A DNA stretch of 64,000 nt from the NCBI GenBank assembly GCA_949879765.1, contig CATLBQ010000006.1, forward strand, positions 1 to 64,000, in the 5' to 3' direction. A program made the position numbers and the translations under genes. The stretch is from an uncultured Bacilli bacterium. Its GTDB lineage: Bacteria > Bacillota_I > Bacilli_A > ML615J-28 > CAG-313. This document shows positions 6,766-14,584 of this stretch, piece after piece (positions within the stretch are counted from its first letter, which is position 1; the number at the start of each line of letters is the position of its first letter). Under the pieces are notes generated by a model. That model was not told where the DNA came from and did no database searches. It worked only from the letters and a program-made list of their open reading frames with translations.

Positions 6766-8289
6766 TTACTTAATAATAGTTGGAACTAAGAAGTAAACAA
6801 GGAATAATGCTGTAACGATAAGTGCCACAATAGAAATTTCCCATTTTGGTTTTTCACCTTTGTTACATGCATATTTAATGACATCTATTAAGAAAGTAAA
6901 TAATGCAATAATAACATAAGTAATTAATCCAAGTCCAATACCATTGGTAATAGAATAAGAAAGTGGCATCATTGCAATAGTAACAAAAGCTGGAACAGCT
7001 GCTTTTGGAGTAGAGAAATCAATATTTTTTACATTAGACATCATTAAAACTCCAACATAAAGAAGTGCACCAGCAGCAGCAGCACTAGGAATAAATGCAA
7101 ATACTGGTAATAAGAAAATAGATAATAAGAATAAAAGAGCAGTAACTAAAGCAGTTAAACCAGTTTTACCACCTACAGCGACACCAGCACCAGATTCAAC
7201 AAAAGTTGTAACAGTAGATGTACCTAAAACAGCACCAGTACAAGTAGCAATAGAGTCAGATAACATAATTTTTCCATAGTTTTGTGGAACACCATTTTCG
7301 TCTAAAAGATTTGCATTTGCACAACATCCAACAACGGTTCCCATTGTATCAAACATATCAATCATCGCAAATGTGATAACAAGCATAATACAAGTCATTA
7401 AAGAACCTTCAGGGAAATTGAAACCTTCTGTGAAAGTAGCAGCAAAGATACCACCTTTACTAGTATCAAATGAGAAGAAGTTTGCAAAATTTTCCCAGAA
7501 TTTCCAAGTTACACCACTTGATTTACCAAGAAGGATATCAATATCGGTAACACCTAAAGGCCAAGCAAGAAGCGTTGCAGCAAGAATACCTAAAACAACA
7601 GCACCTTTAACTTTAAAGTGAGATAATACAGCAATTACAACAAAACTAAATAGACCAACAATAGCCGTTCTAGCTACACCACCAGCAGCCCATGCTTCTT
7701 TTGAATTTAAAGATACAAATTGTAATAATGTATAAGGGTTATCTTGAACAATTCCTGCATTTTGTAATCCAATGAAAGCAATAAAAAGTCCAATACCAAC
7801 TGGAATAGCAGTACGTACCGCTTTAGGCATACCTACAAAAATCAATTCTCTTAGAGTGATGACTTGTCCAGTAGTTTTATTTTTACCAGCAGGAATGATA
7901 GATAAAAGTAAGAATACAATACCACTGATTAAAACTAAAAGCATTGCATTGCCAAATGAGAAGGCAAATCCCATGAATCCACCAAGAATTGAACCTACTT
8001 GAGAGTTAAGTCCCATACCAGAAGCTTGTGCAAGTGGCATTTTAGCAAGTAGAGCCATCAATAATGTACCAATAACAGCACCTAATGCAGTAGCAATAAA
8101 TACAGATGGCCATTTTGGATCTGCAATGTTGAATAGTAAAATTTGGTTAGGGTTAACAGTTAGAATGTATGCCATTGCCAAGAATGTTGCGATACCTGCT
8201 AATACCTCCACTTTTAGTGTTGACCCAGCTTTAGAAACGCCAAAAAAGCTGTCGAGCTTGCCAACATTTTTTTGTTTGTTGTCTTCCAT
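6766..8289 (-). CDS. pbuG: NCS2 family guanine/hypoxanthine permease (PbuG/PbuO-like)
   Basis: The 507-residue membrane protein belongs to the AzgA-like branch of NCS2 transporters, which import hypoxanthine, guanine or adenine by proton symport. Family hallmarks are GVSKAGSTLKVEVLAGIATF near the N-terminus, the LAQASGMGLNSQVG region, and DMFDTMGTVVGCC with the following GTSTVTTFVESGAGVAVGG segment. ATG at complement 8289 is chosen over an upstream in-frame ATG at 8331 because AAGGAGG lies nine bases before it. A guanine-type riboswitch lies in the leader, which supports a guanine or hypoxanthine substrate. Confidence 0.9.
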   Translation of the reverse strand: MEDNKQKNVGKLDSFFGVSKAGSTLKVEVLAGIATFLAMAYILTVNPNQILLFNIADPKWPSVFIATALGAVIGTLLMALLAKMPLAQASGMGLNSQVGSILGGFMGFAFSFGNAMLLVLISGIVFLLLSIIPAGKNKTTGQVITLRELIFVGMPKAVRTAIPVGIGLFIAFIGLQNAGIVQDNPYTLLQFVSLNSKEAWAAGGVARTAIVGLFSFVVIAVLSHFKVKGAVVLGILAATLLAWPLGVTDIDILLGKSSGVTWKFWENFANFFSFDTSKGGIFAATFTEGFNFPEGSLMTCIMLVITFAMIDMFDTMGTVVGCCANANLLDENGVPQNYGKIMLSDSIATCTGAVLGTSTVTTFVESGAGVAVGGKTGLTALVTALLFLLSIFLLPVFAFIPSAAAAGALLYVGVLMMSNVKNIDFSTPKAAVPAFVTIAMMPLSYSITNGIGLGLITYVIIALFTFLIDVIKYACNKGEKPKWEISIVALIVTALFLVYFLVPTIIK

Positions 8290-8360
8290 AAAAAGAAGTC
8301 CTCCTTGAAAAATTTTGTTGTAAAAAGCCATAACAGCGGTTTTTTTGATGATTCAATTGT

Positions 8361-8428
8361 ACCATAGTATTATCATTTACGGTGATAATGTAGAAACTCC
8401 CAAACCATATTATTGAGATTATATGACT
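8361..8428 (-). promoter_or_regulatory. Purine riboswitch, guanine type, in the pbuG leader
   Basis: The minus strand carries the purine aptamer core: ATATAATC...ATATGG, then GTTTCTAC, a 6-bp P3 stem (ATTATC/GATAAT) closing the loop ACCGTAAAT, and finally ACTATGG. The pyrimidine that sets specificity is C (ACTATG, not ATTATG), so guanine or hypoxanthine is the expected ligand. The expression platform is not obvious; a weak U-rich hairpin lies near complement 8325-8350. The leader promoter is TTTACT (complement 8463-8468), 17 bp, TATAAT (complement 8440-8445). Confidence 0.9.
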
Positions 8429-8439
8429 TTTACCCCTAT

Positions 8440-8468
8440 ATTATATAATAATCAAAAATGTTAGTAAA
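8440..8468 (-). promoter_or_regulatory. Promoter of the pbuG riboswitch leader
   Basis: TATAAT at complement 8440-8445 and TTTACT at complement 8463-8468 with a 17-bp spacer. Transcription would start just before the aptamer. Confidence 0.65.
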
Positions 8469-8515
8469 AGGTTTTTAATTAGAAAACGATTTCAAAAAAT
8501 CCCTTTCGCTTTTAA

Positions 8516-8544
8516 TTGACAAAAAATTTCTTTTTTTATATAAT
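8516..8544 (+). promoter_or_regulatory. pyrG promoter with GGG transcription start
   Basis: A consensus promoter, TTGACA (8516-8521), 17 bp, TATAAT (8539-8544). The predicted start falls on the GGGCG run at 8550-8554, which is important for the attenuator that follows. Confidence 0.85.
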
Positions 8545-8549
8545 AATAA

Positions 8550-8597
8550 GGGCGCCCAAAAGAGCGCTATCCCGATTTATCGGGTTTTTTATTTTTT
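8550..8597 (+). promoter_or_regulatory. pyrG leader attenuator (candidate reiterative-G mechanism)
   Basis: The transcript should begin GGGCGCCC (8550-8557) and soon meets a terminator with stem CCCGA/UCGGG (8571-8575, 8580-8584), UUUA loop and a run of Ts. In B. subtilis pyrG, low CTP lets polymerase stutter and add extra G residues at the 5' GGGC start; the poly-G then pairs with the pyrimidine-rich 5' arm of the terminator and prevents termination. Here CCC in the terminator 5' arm can pair with extra Gs. The features are seen; the mechanism is inferred by analogy. Confidence 0.7.
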
Positions 8598-8619
8598 AAA
8601 TGATTTGCAGGAGGTTAAT

Positions 8620-10230
8620 ATGGCAAAATATATATTTGTAACAGGTGGTGTAGTGTCTAGTCTTGGCAAGGGAATTGTTGCCTCATCACTAGGAAGATTA
8701 TTGAAAAATAGAGGATTAAAAGTGTTTATGCAGAAATTTGATCCGTATATCAATGTTGATCCAGGTACAATGAGTCCTTATCAACATGGTGAAGTATATG
8801 TCACAGTTGATGGAGCAGAAACCGATTTGGATTTAGGACATTATGAGCGTTTTATTGATGAAGAATTAACGAAAGAATCTTGTGTAACCTCAGGCAAAAT
8901 TTATCAATCTGTTATTCGAAAAGAACGTGCAGGGGATTATCTTGGAAAAACAGTACAAGTTATACCGCATATCACCAATGAAATCAAGTCAAGATTAATT
9001 TCAGCTGCGACTACTTCAAAGGCAGATATTATTATTACAGAAATTGGAGGAACGGTAGGGGATATCGAATCACTTCCTTTTCTTGAAGCCATTCGTCAAT
9101 GGAGACGAGATGTGGGAATAGAAAATACATTTTATGTGCATACAACTCTTGTACCATTTGTCAAAGCAGCATCAGAATTAAAAACCAAGCCAACACAACA
9201 TAGTGTTAAAGAATTACGTTCATTAGGAATTCAACCAGATATGTTGGTTCTTCGTTCAGAAATGGATATCAATCACGAATTGCGTGAAAAGATTTCTTCC
9301 TTCTGTGACGTAGATAAAAGGGCTGTTGTAGTTTCAAAAGATGTGAAAATTTTATACGAAGTGGCCAATAATTTATTTAATCAAGGTGCAGATCAATATA
9401 TCTGTGACTTCTTTAAATTAGCAACTGAAAAGCCAAATATGGATGAATGGAATGACCTCATTCAAACGATTCGAAAATTATCAGGTGAGGTAAACATTGC
9501 ATTAGTTGGAAAGTACGTTCAATTACAAGATGCGTATATTTCTATTAATGAGGCTCTCAAACATGCGGGATATGTGTTTGGAAAAAAAGTGACAATCAAC
9601 TGGATTCTAGCAGATGATATTACAGATGAAAATGCAAATATGTATTTGCAAGATGTAGATGGCATTTTAGTTCCAGGTGGATTTGGACCTAGGGGAATTG
9701 AAGGTAAAATTGCTGCGATTCGTTATGCAAGAGAAAAACAAATTCCATATTTGGGTATTTGTTTAGGTATGCAACTTGCAACAATTGAATTTGCAAGACA
9801 TGTTATGGGATTGCAAGATGCTCATTCAACTGAACTTTGTGAAACGACAACTCACCCTATCATTGATTATTTACCAAATCAGTATGCGGGTATTAATATG
9901 GGGGGCACACTTCGTTTAGGTGCATATGAGTGTCAAATTCAAGAAGGTTCAGCGGCTTATCAAGCATATCAAAAAACAAATGTTTTTGAAAGACATCGTC
10001 ATCGTTATGAATTCAATAATCAATATTTAGAACAAATGGAAAAAGCAGGTATGATAGCAACGGGTAAAAATCCAGATAGTGGTTTAGTTGAAATTGTCGA
10101 AATAAAGCACCACCCTTGGTTTGTAGCCTGTCAATTTCATCCTGAATTTAGTTCAAGACCCAATAGGGCTCATCCTCTATTCGTAGCATTTATTGAGCAT
10201 GCTTTGGCCTATCAAAAGAATAAGCAATAA
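8620..10230 (+). CDS. pyrG: CTP synthase
   Basis: CTP synthase makes CTP from UTP, ATP and glutamine. The 536-residue protein has the N-terminal synthetase domain ([16 protein letters not shown] at residues 3-18, then [19 protein letters not shown]) and a C-terminal class I glutamine amidotransferase domain. The latter has the nucleophile elbow GICLGMQLA and the catalytic His-Glu in QFHPEF. The length matches the family. The start at 8620 is chosen because AGGAGG precedes it; an upstream in-frame start at 8605 lies before that site. Expression is probably controlled by the leader attenuator. It converges on the PFK gene at a shared terminator. Confidence 0.97.
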   Translation: MAKYIFVTGGVVSSLGKGIVASSLGRLLKNRGLKVFMQKFDPYINVDPGTMSPYQHGEVYVTVDGAETDLDLGHYERFIDEELTKESCVTSGKIYQSVIRKERAGDYLGKTVQVIPHITNEIKSRLISAATTSKADIIITEIGGTVGDIESLPFLEAIRQWRRDVGIENTFYVHTTLVPFVKAASELKTKPTQHSVKELRSLGIQPDMLVLRSEMDINHELREKISSFCDVDKRAVVVSKDVKILYEVANNLFNQGADQYICDFFKLATEKPNMDEWNDLIQTIRKLSGEVNIALVGKYVQLQDAYISINEALKHAGYVFGKKVTINWILADDITDENANMYLQDVDGILVPGGFGPRGIEGKIAAIRYAREKQIPYLGICLGMQLATIEFARHVMGLQDAHSTELCETTTHPIIDYLPNQYAGINMGGTLRLGAYECQIQEGSAAYQAYQKTNVFERHRHRYEFNNQYLEQMEKAGMIATGKNPDSGLVEIVEIKHHPWFVACQFHPEFSSRPNRAHPLFVAFIEHALAYQKNKQ

Positions 10231-10237
10231 CATATAA

Positions 10238-10271
10238 AAAACACACAAGTGAAAATTTACTTGTGTGTTTT
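10238..10271. terminator. Bidirectional terminator between pyrG and the PFK gene
   Basis: A perfect 13-bp stem (10238-10250 with 10259-10271) and an 8-base loop, with A-rich left and T-rich right sides, so it can act for both converging genes. Confidence 0.85.
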
Positions 10272-11501
10272 GTTTATTTCTACATATTTTTTTTGCAATT
10301 TGGCAAATTTAGGCATGCCATTTTCAAACTGAGTATGGGGTTCACCTTGAATGAGAGGTAAAGCATAGTCGATAAAAGAAGATGTAATATCGGCATTTTG
10401 GCCATTTATGAAATGAAGAGGAACTGGTTTCACCAAATTGGCAACATCTTTTAGAGGTACCGATTGGTATTGAATGATATAATTTTCTAATCTTTTCATT
10501 GTCACCATTTGACCAGTGCATCCAGTTAATGCAAACTGGACGGCATATTTACCACAATTATAGGCTTCATCAATATCGGTTAGCGAGGAAAGGTGAGAGG
10601 AACATCTTTGAGGCAAGTTCAATTCAATACTACGAATAGGTAAGTGAAGTTTTTGATTGACGCACTCTGCCAATAACTGGGCAACACCTCCTAATTGTAA
10701 ATGACCAAAATCATCTTCATTGTTGAAGGAGCGATATTGGAGCATATAAATTCCATTTTGATCTTTTATTCCTTCAGAAACAGCAATGAGAGCATGACCT
10801 TTTTGTTGGTATATAGAGGATACCTTTTCTAAAAAATCTGTCATATCAAAAGGAATTTCAGGTAAATAAATCAAATCAGGACCACTATTGGTTAAACTGG
10901 CTAGTTTTGTCCCTGCTGTAAGCCAACCTGCATCACGTCCCATAATTTCGACAATCGTGACTTTTCCTTTAGGATAACAAGCAATATCTTGATAAATTTC
11001 GGCAATTGTTGTTGCAATAAATTTGATACTTGATCCATATCCAGGCGTATGATCGGTTCCAACTAAATCATTATCAATAGTCTTAGGAACACCAATGACG
11101 GTGCAGTCAAAATCGATGCTTTGAAAATATTGACTTAAGTTTAAACAAGTATCCATTGAGTCATTTCCACCAATATAAAAGAAATGAGTGATATGTAGAG
11201 ATTCAAAGACGGATACAATTGCTTTATGAATATGGTCATCTATTTGTGGATTCGGTAATTTAAAGCGAATTGAGCCAAGGATAGAACTAGGTGTAGTCTT
11301 CAGTAATTCGATGGTTTCAGATGATTCTGCATATAAATCAATAATATGGTGATGAATAATGCCATCAATTCCGTTTAATGCACCATATACTGTATCAATT
11401 TCATCATGTAATTTGGCTTCTTCCACAATACCAGCAAGACTTGCATTAATTACTGCGGTGGGGCCGCCAGATTGACCAACTAAGATAGATCCTTTTTTCA
11501 T
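10257..11501 (-). CDS. 6-phosphofructokinase, pyrophosphate-dependent type
   Basis: The 414-residue protein belongs to the PfkA superfamily, which phosphorylates fructose-6-phosphate in glycolysis. It has the N-terminal GGPTAVINAS loop, GGNDSMDT (near residue 112) and PKTIDND (near 142). ATP-dependent enzymes have GGDGS and PGTIDND; the changed residues, especially Lys in PKTIDND, are the known markers of PPi-dependent enzymes. The later GRDAGWLTAG segment is also typical of long PPi-type proteins. PPi use would save ATP and make the step reversible, which suits a fermenting anaerobe. ATG at complement 11501 follows TGAGGTGA. It is monocistronic. Confidence 0.88.
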   Translation of the reverse strand: MKKGSILVGQSGGPTAVINASLAGIVEEAKLHDEIDTVYGALNGIDGIIHHHIIDLYAESSETIELLKTTPSSILGSIRFKLPNPQIDDHIHKAIVSVFESLHITHFFYIGGNDSMDTCLNLSQYFQSIDFDCTVIGVPKTIDNDLVGTDHTPGYGSSIKFIATTIAEIYQDIACYPKGKVTIVEIMGRDAGWLTAGTKLASLTNSGPDLIYLPEIPFDMTDFLEKVSSIYQQKGHALIAVSEGIKDQNGIYMLQYRSFNNEDDFGHLQLGGVAQLLAECVNQKLHLPIRSIELNLPQRCSSHLSSLTDIDEAYNCGKYAVQFALTGCTGQMVTMKRLENYIIQYQSVPLKDVANLVKPVPLHFINGQNADITSSFIDYALPLIQGEPHTQFENGMPKFAKLQKKYVEINKTHK

Positions 11502-11581
11502 ATGTTCACCTCATTTGAGCATATTTTACCTTAAAAAGAAAAATTAGCAAAGTGAAATGGTTTAGTAATCGTTTGCAAGAA

Positions 11582-11610
11582 AAAAGTGTACTTTTAAAAA
11601 GTACACTTTT
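11582..11610 (-). terminator. Terminator of the uracil/xanthine permease gene
   Basis: A perfect 13-bp stem (11582-11594 with 11598-11610) has a 3-base loop. The minus-strand RNA continues with a U-rich tract. Confidence 0.85.
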
Positions 11611-11615
11611 GTAAA

Positions 11616-12974
11616 TTATTCTTTTGAAATTATTTTTTCTTCCTTTTCTTTTGGCAAAATCACATTAAGTAAGATACCAAAGATAGTTGCAAGAGCCATA
11701 CCTGAGAATTGGATGTCTGTTGTGAATTTTAACGCACCACCACCAAGACCAATAACGAGCATAACAGATACAATAATTAGGTTTCTTGTTTTAGACATAT
11801 CCACTTTAGAGTCAATCAATGTACGAAGACCATTTGCGGCAATGAAACCATAAAGAATCATACAAACACCGCCCATTACTGCAGCAGGGATAGTTGCAAT
11901 TAAAGTGGTAAAGATATTACAGAAAGAAAGTAAGATTGCAATGACTGCTGCTCCACCAGTAACCCAAACAGAACCAATTTTAGTCATACCTACAACAGAT
12001 GTATTTTCACCATAAGAAGTATTAGCAGGTCCTCCAATCAATCCAGCAAATACAGTTGCAACACCATCTCCAAGTAACGTACGATGAAGACCTGGCTCAC
12101 TTAGATAATCTTTACCAGTAATAGAGCCTAGTACTTTGTGGTCACCAATGTGTTCACAAATGGTCACAAAGGCAAGGGGAATAACAGATATTGCAGCAGC
12201 AAAATTAATTTTTGCCATTGAGATACCTAGACCAAGTTCAGCATCTTTCCATCCGAGGAAAGTAAATTCTGGGAATTTAAACCATTGACTAGGAGAAGTA
12301 ATGACTTCTTTTAAAGGACTAAAATCAATAATAGTACCAAAATTTCCATTTGGAATGAAACCAACAAGGATAGCGACAAGATATCCACCAACAATACCAA
12401 TTAAGAAAGGAATGACTTTTAAAAAACCTTTAGCTTTAATGGATATTACAGCAATCAATAGCATAGTGGCAACGGCTACAATAATGGAACGATAATCATA
12501 TGATTTACCCTCTATAAAAAATCCTGCATTAGATACAGCGCTAGATGCAAGTCCCAATCCAATAACCATGATAGTTGGACCAACAACAATTGGTGGAAGT
12601 AATTTATTTAACCACTTGACACCGACAAATCGAATCACTATAGCAATCATCACATAAATGATACCCGCAATCACAATACCTGTCATTGCACTAGCCATAC
12701 TTCCGCCTAATGCTTCTTTTGCTGCATTGATATAAGCAATATAAGCAAAACTAGAACCTAAATAAATGGGTACTCTGGCTTTGGTACATAGAATGTAGAT
12801 AAGTGTTCCTACGCCTGATGCAAATAAGGCAACAGAGATAGATAATTCGGTTAACATGGGTACTAACACAGTAGCACTGAACATTGCAAAAACGTGTTGG
12901 AAACTAAGCGCAATCCATTTCCCTGTTTTTGGTCTGTCGTTTACGTCAAGAATTAAATTTTTGTTTTCTGACAT
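11616..12974 (-). CDS. uraA: NCS2 family uracil/xanthine permease (UraA-like)
   Basis: The 452-residue membrane protein belongs to the UraA/UapA branch of NCS2 transporters. It shows the LSFQHVFAMFSATVLVP start (about residues 19-35), the GSSFAYIAY segment and the signature GPANTSYGENTSVVGMTKIG near residue 310. Members import uracil or xanthine with protons. ATG at complement 12974 is chosen over an upstream in-frame start because AAGGAGG lies just before it. An attenuator-like leader precedes it. The upp gene at 19957 would convert imported uracil to UMP, which favours uracil, but xanthine is possible. Confidence 0.88.
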   Translation of the reverse strand: MSENKNLILDVNDRPKTGKWIALSFQHVFAMFSATVLVPMLTELSISVALFASGVGTLIYILCTKARVPIYLGSSFAYIAYINAAKEALGGSMASAMTGIVIAGIIYVMIAIVIRFVGVKWLNKLLPPIVVGPTIMVIGLGLASSAVSNAGFFIEGKSYDYRSIIVAVATMLLIAVISIKAKGFLKVIPFLIGIVGGYLVAILVGFIPNGNFGTIIDFSPLKEVITSPSQWFKFPEFTFLGWKDAELGLGISMAKINFAAAISVIPLAFVTICEHIGDHKVLGSITGKDYLSEPGLHRTLLGDGVATVFAGLIGGPANTSYGENTSVVGMTKIGSVWVTGGAAVIAILLSFCNIFTTLIATIPAAVMGGVCMILYGFIAANGLRTLIDSKVDMSKTRNLIIVSVMLVIGLGGGALKFTTDIQFSGMALATIFGILLNVILPKEKEEKIISKE

Positions 12975-13016
12975 ATTCTCCTCCTTTGATTTTGATGTGA
13001 AACAAGATGAGGCCAA

Positions 13017-13179
13017 TAAAAAATGAGGGCCATAGCCCTCAGCAGCACAATTGGTATTCTAAAAATTTATTAAATATAGAAACGAAGATGTAGATATTTA
13101 ATAAATCTTTATCCTCCATTCATGTAAGCACTTTGTTTGCCAAAGGGCCTTGTTCTCGTTTTCACTAGGTGCAATTATA
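13017..13179 (-). promoter_or_regulatory. Structured attenuator leader of the uracil/xanthine permease, class unknown
   Basis: The minus-strand leader runs from a promoter (-10 TATAAT at complement 13174-13179, -35 TTGCAA near complement 13196-13201) to an intrinsic terminator (complement 13017-13041, stem TGAGGGC/GCCCTCA, T run) that ends 43 bases before the start codon. Between them are a small hairpin CTTTG-gcaaa-CAAAG and a 12-bp stem TTTATTAAATAT/ATATTTAATAAA. A GGCCCT element near the 5' hairpin can pair with AGGGC in the terminator 5' arm, so it could act as an antiterminator. I see no purine aptamer core and no PyrR-box sequence. Confidence 0.7.
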
Positions 13180-13309
13180 CTGAAAAAGATTTTAATTGCA
13201 ACAAAAATACACTTATAATTTACAAAAAAACATGAAAAAAGGCAATGTTATTATATAAATACGTAAGTAAAATAGGAGAAAGTAAATAAAAAATGTCTTT
13301 TCTTAATGA

Positions 13310-13338
13310 TTGAAAAAAAATAGGATTTATGCTACAAT
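13310..13338 (+). promoter_or_regulatory. Promoter of the SIS/HEPN/ABC unit
   Basis: TTGAAA (13310-13315), 17 bp, TACAAT (13333-13338) with TG-C before the -10. This places the RNA start downstream of an upstream in-frame ATG at 13329 and supports the start at 13356. Confidence 0.6.
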
Positions 13339-13355
13339 ATGAAACTGGTGATAAT

Positions 13356-14081
13356 ATGAAAGAATTTTTAGAACAAGTTGAAAAAAAATTAGAATTAGTA
13401 GAAAAAGAAGAACAAGACGCAATCCAACAAGCAGCTCAGGTTCTATTCGAAAGTTTTATGAATCAATTGGTTGTGCATGTTTTTGCGACTGGACATTCTC
13501 ATATGTTCATGGAAGAATTGTTTTATCGTGCTGGTGGACTTGTACCGATTAACCCTATATTTGTGCCTAGTCTTATGCAACATGAAGGTGCAATTCGAAG
13601 TACACATCTTGAGCGTTTGTCAGGACTTGCCAAGGAAATTTATAGTTCTATTGAAAAGTTACCCCAAGAACCTTTTATTATTGTATCTAATTCTGGAATC
13701 AATGCTGTGCCTATCGAAATGGCGATGTTGGCCAAACAAGATGGTCATCCTGTCATTGCGATAACAAGCGTAGAAATGTCTACACAAAGTGAATCTCGGG
13801 CTATTCAACAAAAAAAATTATATGAAATTGCGGATATTGTAATTGATAATCATGTTCCCTTTGGAGATGGTGTCCTTGCTTATGAACATACTCCTATTGG
13901 TGCTGTATCTAGTATTATAGGTAGTTTTATTGCTCAAAGTTTGGTTCTTTGTGTAATTGAAAAATATAAAGAAAAAGGAATCACACCACCAATTTATCAA
14001 AGTGCCAATACTCCGGGTGGGGATACTCATAATCAAACCTTGTATACCACTTATCAAACAAGAATTCGGTCATTATATTAA
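13356..14081 (+). CDS. SIS domain protein, UPF0309 family (putative phosphosugar isomerase or binder)
   Basis: The 241-residue protein matches the UPF0309 SIS family throughout. It has ATGHSHMFMEELFYRAGGLV (about residues 46-65), the phosphosugar-binding VSNSG (about residue 111), AIEMAML-like and HTPIGAVSS segments, and the C-terminal SANTPGGD motif. SIS domains bind phosphosugars, acting as isomerases or regulators; substrate is unknown. The start at 13356 follows GGTGAT and lies downstream of the predicted promoter. The HEPN-like gene begins 9 bases after the stop. Confidence 0.88.
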   Translation: MKEFLEQVEKKLELVEKEEQDAIQQAAQVLFESFMNQLVVHVFATGHSHMFMEELFYRAGGLVPINPIFVPSLMQHEGAIRSTHLERLSGLAKEIYSSIEKLPQEPFIIVSNSGINAVPIEMAMLAKQDGHPVIAITSVEMSTQSESRAIQQKKLYEIADIVIDNHVPFGDGVLAYEHTPIGAVSSIIGSFIAQSLVLCVIEKYKEKGITPPIYQSANTPGGDTHNQTLYTTYQTRIRSLY

Positions 14082-14090
14082 GGAAAAGTT

Positions 14091-14555
14091 ATGGAAGAAA
14101 AAAATTACGCTTTAGTAGGAAGAATTATTGAATCTGTACAACAAATTGAATATGATTTAATACGAGGAGTAAAATATAAAAGGCTATTTCAATTGTTTGA
14201 AAAATACAAAAATGTTTCTCCTCATTTGTTTCAAAAAGTAGAAGAAGATACGACGATGTTGGCTAAAAAAATGACAACTATGACTTTTGGTGAATTAATC
14301 GGCATTGTGAAAAAATATGAGTTGTTGGGAATTGATGATACAGATTATTTAGAGAGTTTATTATCAAAACGAAATCAATTGGTTCACCAATATTTTAAGT
14401 ATAACGAAATGAATCAATGTAGTGAACAGATGAAAACCAATTACTTGACACGTTTTTTAGAAGAATCTTTGGCTTATAGTGAATATTTAACACGTTTGAT
14501 TGATGAAATTCAAACCGATTTGAATTATATAAGTAGTGGAAAATACAATTATTAG
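14091..14555 (+). CDS. HEPN-like helical protein with RX4H motif
   Basis: The 154-residue protein is predicted to be almost all alpha-helical. It contains RNQLVH at residues 94-99, which fits the R-X4-6-H catalytic motif of HEPN ribonucleases and toxins. No nucleotidyltransferase (MNT) antitoxin partner is adjacent; neighbours are a SIS protein and an ABC exporter. Without a partner it may be a non-toxic HEPN protein such as an RNA- or nucleotide-related regulator. The family assignment rests on the motif and helical pattern only. It lies between co-directional genes at 9 and 29 bases, so it is probably co-transcribed with them. Confidence 0.6.
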   Translation: MEEKNYALVGRIIESVQQIEYDLIRGVKYKRLFQLFEKYKNVSPHLFQKVEEDTTMLAKKMTTMTFGELIGIVKKYELLGIDDTDYLESLLSKRNQLVHQYFKYNEMNQCSEQMKTNYLTRFLEESLAYSEYLTRLIDEIQTDLNYISSGKYNY

Positions 14556-14584
14556 TAGATGTGTATACAAAAGGAGTAGATAAA

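Noticed and set aside
14091-14555. HEPN-MNT toxin-antitoxin pair
   Set aside because: No nucleotidyltransferase gene is adjacent; neighbours are a SIS protein and an ABC exporter.
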